64,000 nucleotides of DNA. Origin: Agaricus subrufescens. Its lineage: Eukaryota; Basidiomycota; Agaricomycetes; Agaricales; Agaricaceae. The notes under the pieces were generated by a model. That model ran no database searches, was not told the origin of the DNA, and saw nothing but the letters and a program-made list of their open reading frames with translations. Location: NCBI GenBank assembly GCA_029945375.1, contig CM057068.1, positions 558,001 to 622,000 of the forward strand, in the 5' to 3' direction. Made by a program: the position numbers and the translations under genes. Positions 23,801-36,678 of the stretch are shown here, piece after piece; the stretch's first letter is position 1; the number at the start of each line of letters is the position of its first letter.

Positions 23801-25422
23801 GGGTTTGATTTTTGAGCAACCTACTATCGCGGGACTGGTTGCCGCTGTTGAGAGTTTGAGGAATGCTGATTTGGGTTTGAATTATCAAGAGACTTTGATT
23901 TTGGATGGCGGTGTTAATGGTCAGATATCGTCGGGGAATGGTGGTTTGGGGAAGGCGGTGGTGGCACCTCTCGAGTATGGTCAAGATTACCTCAAATTGG
24001 TGGAACGGTTGAAGCCTTCGTATCCTTCGCTTCCGTCCGATTTTTACGATCATTCCGTAACGGTTTTCTTGACCGGTGCTACCGGATTTTTGGGAGCGTT
24101 TGTATTGAAAGATTTGCTTTTGAGAGAAGAGAGGGTGAAGAAGGTTATTTGTTTGGTGAGAGGTTCCGATCAGGAGCAGGCGATTCGGAGGATGAAGGAG
24201 GGTTCGATTGATCGTGGAGTTTGGGATGATAAATGGATGAAGGAGGGTAGACTTGAGGTTGTCACCGGTGATTTGGGTTTGGATGCCTTTGGGATGACGG
24301 ATGATGTTTGGAATAGGATAGCGGCTGAAGCGGATGTTATTCTGCATAATGGCGCTCTGGTATGTGTCATCATTCTCAGACTTTTGAACCTGAACATAAA
24401 ATAACCGAAACGTTCGGTATCTTAGGTCCATTGGGTTTATCCTTACGAACGGCTGAGGGCACCCAATGTGATTGCGACCCTGACTGCTTTGGAACTAGCT
24501 TCAAGTGGCAAGCCCAAGTCGCTGGTTTTCGTTAGCTCGACTTCTGCGATTGACACGGAGCATTATGTTCAGCTTTCTGAAACTCTTGCGCATGGCCGAT
24601 CTGATTATAAGGGTATCCCTGAAAATGATGATCTTGAGGGTGCTAAGATTAATTTGAAGACCGGTTATGGGCAGTCTAAGTGGGTATCGGAAAAGTTGTT
24701 GTTTGAGGCGGGGAGAAGAGGGTTGAATGGACATATTATTCGACCTGGATATGTTGTTGGTGATTCTGTGACTGCGGGTAAGTGTGATGCGTGTTTGTCT
24801 GTCTGTTTTCACCAACTTATTCGTATCTCTTTTTTATGAAGTGACTAATACCGACGATTTTATTTGGAGGTTGATCAAAGGATGTATACAGCTGGGACTC
24901 GTTCCTGATATCAATAACACGGTAAACATGGTACCTGTTGACCATGTCGCGCATTGTACATCCCTCGCTGCCATCTCACCTCTTCGAGACAATGCTAGTC
25001 TTAGTGTTTTGCATGTTCAAGCTCAACCTTTGCCGACGTTTAACACTATGCTTACTGCGCTGGCCAAGTATGGATTTGTTACTGAGCCTTGTGAATATTT
25101 GGTTTGGAGGAGGAGGTTGGAGCAGCATGTTATGGAGACTCAGGATAATGCGTTGTTTCCGCTTTTGCATTTTGTGTTGGATGATTTGCCGACGAGTACG
25201 AAGGCTCCGGAGTTGGATGATAGGAATATGGATGAGCTTTTGGAGAGGGGTGGTGGTGGTGGGAGGAAGAGGACTGTGGATGATGAGTTGATGGGGTTGT
25301 ATCTTGCTTGGTTGGTTGGAGCGGAGGTTCTTCCTGTACCTTTGGGAGAGAATCCGGAGAGGGTGTTGCCGAAGTTGAGTGTGGAGGGAGTGATTAAGGC
25401 TGCGGGAAGGAGTGGTGTTTAG
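20826..25422 (+). CDS. LYS2: L-2-aminoadipate reductase (Lys2)
   Basis: This multidomain enzyme activates alpha-aminoadipate with ATP, loads it on a carrier domain and reduces it to the semialdehyde in the fungal lysine pathway. Six exons (20826-21915, 21970-22410, 22470-23462, 23521-24359, 24426-24777, 24842-25422) give 1431 residues, close to other fungal Lys2. The N-terminal region ([16 protein letters not shown]) is condensation-like. The adenylation domain has [24 protein letters not shown] and [13 protein letters not shown]. The carrier domain has the phosphopantetheine serine in [12 protein letters not shown], to be charged by a Lys5-type transferase. The reductase domain has the Rossmann motif [11 protein letters not shown] and the Tyr-Lys pair in [11 protein letters not shown]. 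The start matches the usual family N-terminus; an in-frame upstream ATG at 20769 adds unconserved residues. Confidence 0.97.
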
Positions 25423-27491
25423 AGATTAGAGATAAGTCCGGAGATGAATGTTGTTTGTACATCTATTATACCAGGAGGGGGTTAGAATTGCCTGAAAGCG
25501 GAAACTATCTCTAAAAGTACTTGCGTTTCCGCTCTCTTTCTTTTTTTTTTTTACTTGCAATACAATTTTGTGATATTGATGGTCACCGTTATGCAAAAGA
25601 TCTTTTGTTATTGAGATCTTGATGATGTGAGTGTTTTTGGGTGGTGATTCGGAGAATTCTTCGGGCCTGTTGAGATAGGAAAACTATTTTTGAGGATATT
25701 TGATGGCGTTGCGTTGTGGGGCGTCGTGCATTAAACGCCGGAGTGCTTAAATCGTATCATTACGTATACAGGATTAATTAATTCGAAGAGGGATGAGGTC
25801 ATGAAGATTGTAAGCGAGGTTGTCCCCCAGTTGGACGAGTCGTTGGTACACCGAAAGGGGGATGTATAAGCTACATGACAGAATATCGTGGGTGACTAAA
25901 GTAGTAAATACAGTGTAAGCGTTTAGGGATGGACTACTAGTGAGTACCGAAAAATCGCGGGGCGCTAGTTTGGAGTGAACGTTGTCGAATTCTACCCTTG
26001 TCTGTCCACCTGGTGCGTGGATACAACATTTAATGGGTGGGAGACTGATTTGAAGATATTTTTTTGTTTTTACGTTGTTTTTTATGGGAATCTGTCGCTA
26101 GAAGAGTCTTCTTTCGGCGTTTTGCGTCGATAGCGTACCTTGTCACTCGGGGTGAGATGTGTATGTAGCTGTGTAGCTGGGGATTGATAAAGTGATTCGT
26201 GGTGTCAGGTTGTTGGAGATTCGAGGAGGCTGGTGTCAAGGAACAAAGGGGCTTTTTGGATGGATTTTCAGGGGGAGGAAGACACCTTTTTCATTACTTG
26301 AACAAGTTGTCAAACAATGTGGGTCGGGTGTAAAATGTGCTATCGGGATTTACTTGTGCCATGGACCGGAGTTGTGTTTTAGCTTAATGGATAGGTTGGT
26401 ATTTATTATGCGCCAGGTTGGGTGTCACGCTTGTTTGACAGTTGAAGCCACCAATTTAGAAGGGGAGAGAGCGGTTTTTTTTTTTGTATATGAGAGTGTT
26501 TGGAGTGGATGTTGTTGGTAACTTGACAGACAATCCACTTGAATTAAAAATAGGTGGGCTTTCAGCTTGTTTGGCCCTGTGTTTTTTTTTTTTTGTCGAT
26601 TTTTGGGTTGAAGCGAGCTGTGCGTGGGTTTATAAATAACTGGGACTGCGCCGTCGGGCTGAGTCCGCGTTAAAGAGAATTTGGAGCTAATAGGGTGATT
26701 ATCATTGGATTGGGGAACAGTTACGGTTATTTGAGAGCTCAAACACATTGTGTGTCATCATTGTATGAGACTAACGGCAATCATTAAATTGTTGTAAAAA
26801 GATAGTTATAGACTCATGAGTATAGGCGATAAGTACGGATTGTGATCGTCTTTAATTTGACGATGGGATATGCGTCTTGGGCGGAGAATATGGGTCGACT
26901 GTAGAAAACAACGTAGTCACATGGAGAAGTGTATGTCTGTTATTGGAGTAGTACAGTGGTTCTAGTTATCGGTTATTAGAACCGGGCACTCGGATGGAGT
27001 GTATGATTGTGATGGTGCGGAATGTAGTTACTGAGATGAGGTGTGGCGTCAGTAGGCACAGCGTTGGGGTCCCCCCGAACAGGCGGAATGACGAGGACGT
27101 CAGATGAGTCGGTAGATAAGCCAGCCGGTGTGTTGTTTACACAGCATGAGGCGTGCTAACGACGTCTTCCATGGAGCACCGCAATAGTGAGCGGCCAGAA
27201 ATAGAATATATGTTCCGGGGTTTTTGCATTATTTTGTGCGGTCTACGTCTGTTATAGTCTAGCTCAAGTGTTTGGGGCGGGCAAAACGGGAGCGTCTTGT
27301 AGTCGTCATCAGGCTACGGTAGAGATGCACAGCTCGATTGGAATGGGCGGACCGATGCTAGCGGACGGAATGGGACCGATGCGTTTGTTCCTGTGAGAGC
27401 GAAGTGTATCGATGTGGGCGTGGGAGTGTGGGGTGGCTGGGGGCCGGCGCTCCCGAAATGGGGCGAGGGTTTCAAATAAAAAGTTGGGGGA
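25423..27491. promoter_or_regulatory. Long intergenic region upstream of HMG-CoA reductase
   Basis: About 2 kb with no supported gene between the LYS2 stop codon and the HMG-CoA reductase start. It contains several poly-T runs and a GC-rich stretch just before the start codon. Open frames here are short and lack family resemblance. The size is generous for this genome and would fit a regulated promoter. Confidence 0.45.
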
Positions 27492-30400
27492 ATGGGACGA
27501 CTGCTGCCTGCCCCGTCTGCGATGCGCTTTCTCTTCCGGCCCTTCGCGCTCCATGCCGCCTACACGCCCATCGAGACCATCGTCTTCTTCACCATCGTCG
27601 GCACCCTCGCCTACTTCCACATCCTCAACGCCATCAAGCACTCGGCCTTCCTCTCCCCCAATCTCTCCCCGGCCTCCCTCCGCCCCGCACACGCCCTCTT
27701 CCGCGCCGGAGAGTGGGTACCGGTCAGGGAGTCCGCCTGGGCTTCAGCCGTGGCTGACAAGCGCGCCACTGCTCTTGAACTCCAGCAACTAGTCGTCACT
27801 CTTGACTCACAGGTGCGCGGCTCCAACTATTTTTTGCCTCGCTTAAATTTTGACACGGCTCTCCAGACTTCTCCAGAATCTCTTTCTCTCCTAGACTCTG
27901 CGCTCTCTGCTTCCACCCGTAATCTCACCCAGCACCTGACCACCAGCTTTCTCTCTGCAACTGACCGGAAATACCCCAGCATATGTCATCGTCCCTTCAA
28001 CACCTCTCTCTCCACATGCTTTACTCATCAGCAATCTTCTTCCCACTCCGTGGTGCACACACTAGCCTTTGTTCCCGGTGCTCCAAGGGATGAGTGGGTG
28101 TCCGCTCTCACAGCGAACGAATTAGGACGCGTCTTTGCAGACGAATCTGGCGTCAAGTTCCAGGTCGATTCTGCTCGCTCCGCTGCCGACCACGTTTCCA
28201 TAGGTCAAATGAAATCCCCAACGTGGGTCGCATACGCTGCAGGCACCATGGTCCTCCGTTTCTGGGACCTTGCAAAGAAGGCGGATTCCCTTGACATTCT
28301 CCTCATACTAGCCGGATATATCCTGATGCACACAACGTTTTTCCTCCTCATAGTGCGCTCGAGGAAGCTCGGTTCCAGTTTTTGGCTGCCTCTCGCCATC
28401 GTTTCTAGTGCCATTCTTTCCCTCCTCATCTCCCTTCCGATTGCCATGGCTCTCCGGATTCCCATTGATCCAGTAGCGCTTACAGAGGCACTACCGTTCC
28501 TTGTTTGTACTATTGGTTTCGATAAGCCTCTCCGCCTAGCACGCGCCGTGTTCACTCATCCTCACCTTCTCACGTCCCCCGCTCCCGGGGCTCAAATGAA
28601 GCCTGCTCCCAAGGTCATCACGGAAAGTCTGACCAAGGTTTACACTCCCATCATTCGTGACTATTTCCTCGAGATTGTCGTTCTCGTCGTCGGCGCGTAT
28701 TCCAAAGTTGGTGGCTTGAAGGAGGTCTGCGCTTTAGCCGCAATTCTTCTTGGTGTGGACTGCATTCTACTATGCACATATTTGGCTGCCATTCTCGGCA
28801 TTATGATTGATGTGAGTTTCTCCCTCCATTCTTTAATTTCGTTTCTCGGATCCTTTTTGTGCTCGTTCCATTCTTTTTGTGAAACGACAATTGTCGTACC
28901 ACACTTGTCTCCAAAAAGTGGTGTCTGGGGTACCTTTCGAGGGTGATTGCGTTCCTGATTCCATCATGTATGGGTGTCTTCTCTATCCGTCCTCTATCCG
29001 TCTCTCCGTCCATCGACTCCGGGCGTGTTAGACCCGGGTTCCGATATGTGTAGCACTGCCATAATCAGCGTTCTAGCTTCCTCGGTGGGCTCGAATGGGT
29101 AGATGCAGTTCCATGACGGATCGGGAAGTGGAGAGGACATTATGCGGTATCAATGGGGAATTGATACGCAACAGTGCGCCTAATGGGCTTTATCATACCC
29201 AGCGGTTGCGACGCCGAAAATGATGAGACCGACGTCAGTCACCCACTCAAGGTTCCTGACTATGCGCTTGTCACATCAATACCGCTAGCCGCGGTGATGT
29301 CAATCTCGCAGTTCCACCCTTGCTGCTATTGCTGGAGTCTCTTGTATTGATATAGGCTCGATTTGACCACCACCGATTCCACGATGACCCCGATCTTATT
29401 GTTGGACGCCTTATTGTTGCGTCCGGCTTTAATCGCGGATGTGTGTGGGTAAGAGAAGGTTGAGTGGGTCTCGCGCCCCGCCTGTCTTATTGTTGACAAT
29501 CGTTTTGGATGGGCTTGGGTACAAATACAGCAGCAATGCTACATTTGGCATTACCTGCTTTGGGCGCTTTTCCTCTTTCACCGCCCTTGGCTTCCCTTTC
29601 TTTGGCTTTTATGCTATTGTATTTTCCTACAGTCGTCCGGCTGTACTAACTAAAATATCACCTTCTAGGTTAGGAGAATCAAAACTGCCAGAGCTATGAC
29701 TCGTTCATCCTTATCTCGCTCATCCTCGACATCGTCGTTGGCTAGCGGCTTCAACTTAAAAACCCTCTCTGCTGCATCAGGGAAACCGTCCGCGCTCGCT
29801 AGTGGTCGTTCAAGATTATCTGTAAAAGAGCCCGCATCGCCTAAAGGACTACGACACAGAATTAGTGCTTTGCTTGGTGAGAAGGGTTCGGGGTTGATTC
29901 AGAATATGGAGAAAGCTGGTACCGCGAAGTCGGGATCCGCGATGAAACAGGAAAATCCTGTTGCTAGGCTGAAATTGCTTTTGGTACGAATTACATTTGA
30001 TCACTTGTAGACTTTTACTAACTATCGATATAGATCGCGACATTCACGACACTCCATATTCTCAATCTCATCACGCCCCTTACACCCACCCGCCATGCGA
30101 CGACGCATCATGCGACCACCGTTAACATCAGACGTGTTGACCTCAATACATCCGCGCTGCGGCCCGTTCTTCAGGCGCTTGCTGACGATGCGTCTGTTGT
30201 CCTCGAGGTCAATGATGATGTGCCTTCCATTGACGGTGAAGAACAGTTCCTTCAGGATCTCTGGGTCAAGGTTCCACCACCTGTGTATATTCGTTGTCAT
30301 CCTGCTACATCGACTATTGCTCAGCACCGCTCTAATCCATTCCCGCGGCTACGCCACCAGATCTCCAACGCTCAAACTCTAGAACGTAGGAGGAAGACCG

Positions 30401-32545
30401 CTTGGGAAGTCGTTGAAAGCTTCATGTCAAGCTGGACACGACTTGTTGGTGATCCGGTCATGTCGAAGTGGATTGTTGTTTTGTTGGCGATCAGTATCAG
30501 TTTGAACGGGTTCTTGTTGAAGGGAATTGCTCTTGGTTTGCCTGTCATTGGGCGATCTGCAGCGAAAGGGGGAGTCAGGTTCGAAGAAGAAGAGGAGGAG
30601 AAGAAAGAGGATTTGACCGTTGTCCTGAAAGAGAAGGAAGGAAGCTCGAAGGCTCATACGTCATCAAGTGACGATTCGGCTACTCCGACTGCAACTTCTC
30701 CTGCTGTCAAATTGATGCCCACTGCACTTGTACAAGCTCCTCCACTTTTTGTTCCGGTCCCCAAGGCTGCCGTTGCTCCCGTCACTTTTACTATCGAGGA
30801 TGTTGATCGGAAACTCAAAGCCGCTGCTGCCTCCTTGAGTTCGCCACCGTTATCTGACTCTGGCATTCATACCCCTCCGATGGATATCATTCGCTCACTT
30901 GAGGAGTGTATTGATATCTTTGATAATGGATTGCAGCCGTTGAACATGAGGATGAAGTTGTTGAATGACGAGGAGGTCATTTTGTTGGCGCAGAATGGGA
31001 AGATTGCTATGTATGCGTTGGAGAAGGTTCTTGGTATGGATGAGCTCGAGAGGGCCGTCAGGATCCGCAGGGCTCTTGTTTGTGAGTTTCTCTCTCTCTC
31101 TCCATTATTCGAATTGGTTATTGATGATGATTGTAGCGCGACAATCTAGGACAAAGACACTAGAAGCGTCAGATATTCCGCTCGTGAATTATGACTACTC
31201 TCGTGTTCTCGGTGCTTGCTGTGAAAATGTTGTCGGATACATCCCTCTCCCTCTCGGTATCGCTGGGCCTCTCAATATCGATGGTCAAATGATTCACATT
31301 CCTATGGCAACTGCGGAGGGTACTCTCGTCGCGTCGACCTCTCGTGGCTGTAAAGCTCTCAATGCCGGTGGAGGTGTGACCACTGTCCTCACTCAAGATG
31401 GTATGACTCGCGGTCCAGCCATTGATTTCCCTTCCGTTACCCTCGCCGCTCAAGCGAAGGCTTGGATTGCATCGGAAGAAGGTTATTCCACCCTCAAAAC
31501 GGCATTTGAATCCACGTCGAGGTTTGCAAAGTTGCAAAGTTTGAAAACTACGTTGGCGGGAAGGACGTTGTTTGTACGATTTGCGACTGCGACTGGTGAT
31601 GCTATGGGTATGAATATGATTTCGAAGGGGACGGAAAAGGCTCTTGAGGCGATGCAACAACAGTTCCCGGATATGGTTACTTTGGCTTTGTCGGGGAATT
31701 ATTGTACGGATAAGAAGCCTGCGGCGATTAATTGGATTGAGGGGAGGGGGAAGAGTGTTGTTGCGGAGGCGGTTGTACCTGGGAAGGTTGTCAAGTCGGT
31801 GTTGAAGACGACGGTTGAGGCGTTGTGTAATTTGAATACGAAGAAGAATTTGGTGGGGAGTGCGATGGCGGGGTCTATTGGAGGGTTTAATGCGCATGCG
31901 GCGAATATTTTGACGGCGATGTTTATTGCGACTGGACAAGACCCGGCGCAGAATGTTGAGAGCTCGAATTGTATCACCTTGATGGAACCGTACGTTGTTT
32001 TTTTTATTTTATTTTCTGATCTGGATGGCTAACGGGTTGTTGTTATTAGGATCAATGATGGCCAAGACTTGTTGATGACAGTCTCCATGCCTTCGATTGA
32101 AGTCGGTACCGTTGGTGGTGGAACTGTACTTGCTCCTCAACAGGCTGTACTGGATATGCTTGGTATCCGGGGCGCGCATCCAACACATCCTGGGCAGAAT
32201 GCGCAAGCATTGGCTAGGATGATTGCCGCTGCGGTTATGGCTGGTGAATTATCTTTGATCAGTGCTCTTGCTGCTGGTCATTTGATTAGAGCACATATGG
32301 CGCATAATAGGAGTCAGACGAATACCCCGGCAGCTTCGCGGCCTGCGACACCTGGACCTGGGACGTCGCCGGTTGCGGGACATTTGGTTAGTGTGCCCGT
32401 TAGTGGTGGTGAGAGGAAGAGTGTGGCCGCACTGCTTACCCCTGCTGCATCGATAACTTCATCACCCAGGTTGGACGATTCTTCGCCTTCGTCTTCGGCA
32501 ACTCAGAAACCTACGTCTTCTTCACCTTCATCTTCGTCTTCATGA
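27492..32545 (+). CDS. 3-hydroxy-3-methylglutaryl-CoA reductase
   Basis: HMG-CoA reductase makes mevalonate, the committed step to ergosterol and other isoprenoids, in the ER membrane. Five exons (27492-28811, 29669-29983, 30034-31081, 31137-31989, 32050-32545) give 1343 residues. The start could also be an ATG ten codons later (27522), which fits the family opening better. The N-terminal half has membrane helices including a sterol-sensing-like segment ([18 protein letters not shown]). A serine-rich linker follows. The catalytic domain holds [35 protein letters not shown], the lysine motif [29 protein letters not shown] and the catalytic histidine in [14 protein letters not shown] Ser/Pro-rich tail ends the protein. 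Intron 1 is 857 nt, while the other three are 50, 55 and 60 nt. Confidence 0.97.
28812..29668 (+). other. Unusually long intron 1 of HMG-CoA reductase
   Basis: The intron has a standard GTGAGT donor and a strong TACTAAC branch site with a TCTAG acceptor; removing it rejoins ATCATGATTGAT-type coding to [11 protein letters not shown] in phase. The word TTATTGTTG occurs three times within it (about 29397-29495). No coding exon or known element was recognised inside. Confidence 0.8.
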
Positions 32546-34600
32546 AAAGTTTTGGGCCAGGGCTTTGTGTTTACATCCAATCTCTTTTTTACTTTTTTTC
32601 ATTTTGAAACGTGAAAGTCGGAAAGGCCATTTCTTATTCGTTTTTTCTTTTTTCTAAACAGAAACAGTTATTTTATTGGTTTTAATGCATACACGCGCAA
32701 AACATCCCTATAGCACAACAACTCGGATCTTACGTTATAGTTATACAAGCAAATACGGTTTTTTTTTACAGCTTTTTTACAGCTTTTTTTTGATTTTGGT
32801 AGTTATCTTATTATTTGTTATCGCAAACACCCCCAAAGTATTTTATTTTATCATATACGCAACACAATGTGATACAACGCTTTTTGTTTTTGATATCCCC
32901 CTTTTTGGTTTTTTTTTTTTTTGGGCTTTTTGTGGCGTCTTTTTTTTTTTTTTTGGGTATATAGGAATTAAAGGAATATAAATGTTTATAGAGGTTTTTT
33001 CAGGGTAACAATGTGTGTGTGTGTGTTTTGAGCGTTATTTGGTTTTTTGGTTTGGCTGAATGCTTATTAATGGTGATCAAACTGAATTTGGTGTCTGTGA
33101 TTTAGACTCTCATTTTCTTTTGTTTTTTGGTGTAGTTTATAGGATGTCTGCACTTTGTATGCATAATTTAGATGGCTATTGAAAGATGAATATTGCAAAA
33201 GTGTGGCCCGCCGCCTCTCCTACGAGTTGCTATATATGTCGATTTGTCACGGGCTGTCAGTATCAGTTGTCATTTATGTCCGCCTTCTCGCAGAGCGCTG
33301 TTAGCCATCAGCTAGCTGGCTATTATGGCTAGCCGATGATCATCGGTAGCCAGCCACCAGTGACTCACTGGCCCATCACTAGCTTGCTCAATGCTCATCC
33401 TTCTGTCTGAGAAGATGAGTGATTGGTGGGGCACGTTTGATCATTGATTAGATCATTGTCAATTGAAACGTTTTGATCGATGGCTTTTGATTGGTTGATC
33501 ATCAAAAATGTTTGGACTCGTACCATCACTGTCCTTGGCTTGAGTTGTTTTGCGTTTTTTTTTTTTCCGTCCTGCTTCCCGGAGGCCTGTCTGTCCGCCA
33601 TCGATGACGACTGCATTAGTTTGTTATGGTGGCTGACAATATGGTATCTCCATGTCGGTTCGTTTTCGTACGGACTTTTTGAGCTTGGCGATCCCTGTGA
33701 CAAAATCATATCGTTATACGGAGTTCAATTTCTCTATTCCTGCGTGGTTCTCCGTTAATCTCGTTTATTTCATTTTGTCTAGTCTGTTCAGGCGTGTACT
33801 TTTTTTTCGCAGCGTGCTTCTGTGATATATGCAGATTGATGGTCTGTTTGTTGTCGTAGAAGCATTGACTACAAAAAGAACTTTTTTGTGGCTAGAGAAT
33901 TGTGATTTGGCGATGGGAAACTGTATAGGTGAGTCTTAACCAGTAGGCGAATTCAACTCAGTGTGTTTACATATTTCTTTCTTCCTTTTTGAAGGACAAA
34001 CCTTTTTACATGCATGAACTTAATTCTTTTCTCCCTGGGAGGATTCTCGAAAGCATCACACGAAGGACTACTCGATTACTCTTCTTTGTCTCACGGAGTT
34101 TATTCTGTGTTTCGAGCATTGAGCAGGCTTAGTCAAAGACCTTTCCTACCTGGGGCAAACGTCGTAACTTCTAGTGAGGTGAGTTGAGGTAAATTTGTTC
34201 GTTTGTCCTAAATTTGCCTGATCTTCATTTAAGACAACTAATCCACGTTCTCCCCGCCCATATTGTACCCGGATATCAGCGAAAGACTCCAATTATGTCT
34301 TGGACCTTGCTGTGCGTCGCGCTTTGCGTGCTAAGAAACCAGCTTGTGGCTTTCACTTCGGGAAGGAAGTGAACTCGGAAATCAGATCAATCGCCGGATA
34401 GGGGTCACGTGCGAGACAACTGCCTATCTGGGCAAACCAGTGGTGTTTTCGACTTGGTCGATCAGGATGATCCATTGCAAGCACGGGACTTGTGTCCAGA
34501 CTCTTCGTGCCCTTTTTCCTCGGTCTCGCCTCGCCTCCTCTTCCTCCTTCCCTCTCTATACCTTCGCGGAAGCCCCGTGCAACCCCTGGCCCTCTTCACG
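32546..34600. other. T-rich and palindrome-rich interval downstream of HMG-CoA reductase
   Basis: The first 450 bp contain many long T runs, a likely 3' untranslated and termination region. A (GT)n run lies near 33012. Between 33295 and 33400 there is a cluster of short inverted repeats. From 33.4 to 34.6 kb no gene is supported; the end of the interval is the promoter and leader of the carboxylesterase. Confidence 0.5.
33328..33351. repeat. Palindrome cluster core
   Basis: CCGATGATCATCGG is a perfect 14-bp palindrome, flanked on the left by GGCTA(G) and on the right by TAGCC, extending the dyad to about 25 bp with one unpaired base. Another short palindrome, CCAGTGACTCACTGG, follows about ten bases later. 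Confidence 0.7.
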
Positions 34601-36678
34601 ATGCCTACGGTGCAAGATTTCCGTATGTCTAAACCTTACCCGAAGCTACACCATGTAGTACTTGATACTACGTTCGCTGGTATCAACCACGCGGTGTCGA
34701 CCCCGGATACTCTCGTACATCAATATCTTGGGATCAAATATGCTATTATACCCGCACGGTTCCGCCAGTCCAAACTCTTCAATTCGTATTCGACGTTCAC
34801 TGACGCTTCAAAACACGGGTCCGTGTGTTTTTTCTCTCTTTTTATATCAAAGTTGTTCTTATAATTTCTCAATGACTCAGCCCAATCTGTCCTCAACCCG
34901 AGGGAATCCCTACCGTCGAGGAACGATTGCTCGACCTTCAACCGTCGGATATCCCCCCTCAGACATTCAAACACGACGAATTTGGATGCCTCAACCTTAA
35001 TATTACCTGCCCCGCCGGACTCACAGTCCACTCTCGGCTTCCCGTCATGGTTTGGGTGCATGGGTAAGCTTATTTCAACCCACACCGGTTGCGTTGCACC
35101 CATTTAACATGACCCAGCGGAGAAGATAGAGGGTCAGGTAATTCTTGGATTTATGATGGTGGTGCTTTGGTTCGTAAAAGCATCGAAATCGGGAAACCGG
35201 TGATTGTTGTCAGCATCAAGTAGGTCTGAATGAATAACTGTGGGTGATTATTTATTAATTGATTTATCTATAGTTTCCGGATTGGTTTATTGGGCTTTGC
35301 GTGCTGTTCAGCTATCCTTGAGGATAACAAATCTGTCGGTGATGTCGGTGCAGGCAACTACGGTAGGTGTATTCTTTTTGGAGCTTTGTATCATTGATGA
35401 GTATTTTGTGACGTAGGTCTACGCGATCAAAGATTGGCCATGGAGTGGATCCACCATTATATTGAAGGATTCGGTGGCAATCCCACAAATGTTACTATTT
35501 TTGGCGAGTCTTCGGGAGCGATGGACATTGTGTATCATTTGCTCTCCGCAGCAAATGAAACCACGCCATTGTTCAGCCGCGCTATCATCCAAAGCGCCGT
35601 GTTCGAACCACACTTGCCCGATGTGGCTAGTGCCGGTTGGCATTTGTCCAGGCTAATGTCCGCGCTACGAGCTACTACGGTGGAAGAGCTTCGGAGTGTC
35701 GACGTCAAGAGGTTGACTTCAATACCTTATAAACATCGTGTAATCGACGATGGGGTATTTTTCCGGAAAGATTGGAAAGATTTTTTCAGTCATGAAGAAA
35801 TTCCTCGACAACATCGGGAGAAGGAAAAACATCTCCTTCGAGACTTCGTACATCGCCACGCTAGTCGAAGTAGGACGCGACTTCGAGAACTTTATTCGTC
35901 TTCTCGTTCCTCATCAAAATTTCAACCGCCCAATAATCTCCAACCTATCATAATCGGAGACTGTTGCAGCGACTCTTTGTTATGGTCCCGTCCAGTTTCT
36001 GAATGGACTGGTCCTACCGTCGTTCGCCGGTTAAAGGCGATCACTCAGTCAATACACAAGTCCAACAGTGTCCTTCATGCGTTTGAAATCAGCAGCTGTA
36101 CACCGGACGAGGAAATCATGGATCATGTTCTTGATCTTGTAAACGATGCTCGGGTAGCATGGCCAACGGAAATCATTGCCAGTAATGCCAAACGAGAGAG
36201 AGGGGGACACAATGTCTGGCGATATGTATTCGACCAAGAAGGCCCGTCTCGTGGAATACCGCATCATGGTGCGGACTTGGTGTACCTCTTTGATAATGTC
36301 CCTTTACCGGAACTCAAAAGTCCCGCCTTACAAGAAATCTCTCTTGACGATGGTCCGTTTGACGATGTTGATGATGAAGAACCGTATGAATTTGAGCCCG
36401 AGTGTGAAGATAGCGACTGGGATGTTCGTGTTGTCGATCATTTCTCGTATACACGTGTCAAGGATGCCATGCAGGAACGGTGGATAGCATTTGCGCATGG
36501 CGAATCGCCTTGGAATGAAGATAAATTTTTCGTCTTTGGTCCGGAAGGTGAAACGGGGGAACGGTCGGAGAGTATTTTTGAGGGTAGGAGAAGACGTCAT
36601 TTGTGGAAAGAGGCGTTTGAACCTCTTGGATTGCAAATGGTACAGAAACTCGGTGCGGAACTTAGCCGCGGGCCGTAA
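34601..36678 (+). CDS. Type-B carboxylesterase / cholinesterase-like alpha/beta hydrolase
   Basis: Five exons (34601-34818, 34881-35063, 35118-35219, 35274-35362, 35417-36678) give 617 residues. The fold is shown by YLGIKYA near the N-terminus, CLNLNITCP, and VMVWVHGG at the oxyanion hole. The nucleophile elbow is FGESSGAMD, where most family members have GESAG. The catalytic histidine is probably in GIPHHGADLVYLF. There is no signal peptide (MPTVQDFRMSKPYPKL), which suggests an intracellular esterase, whereas many fungal relatives are secreted. A basic Arg/Lys/His-rich segment in the middle (about residues 280-340) and an acidic stretch before the C-terminus look like insertions. The substrate is unknown. 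Confidence 0.9.

Noticed and set aside
23625..24431. A 268-codon minus-strand frame opposite LYS2
   Set aside because: It overlaps the carrier and reductase domains of LYS2 on the opposite strand and shows no domain of its own.
29439..29699. An 86-codon frame at the end of the long HMGR intron
   Set aside because: It starts with a non-ATG-like context and runs across the TACTAAC branch site and acceptor, so it is intron sequence read through.
31169..31939. A 256-codon Arg-rich frame antisense to HMG-CoA reductase
   Set aside because: It lies entirely opposite the conserved catalytic exon and its composition (Arg, His, Asn, Thr rich) is typical of an antisense shadow.
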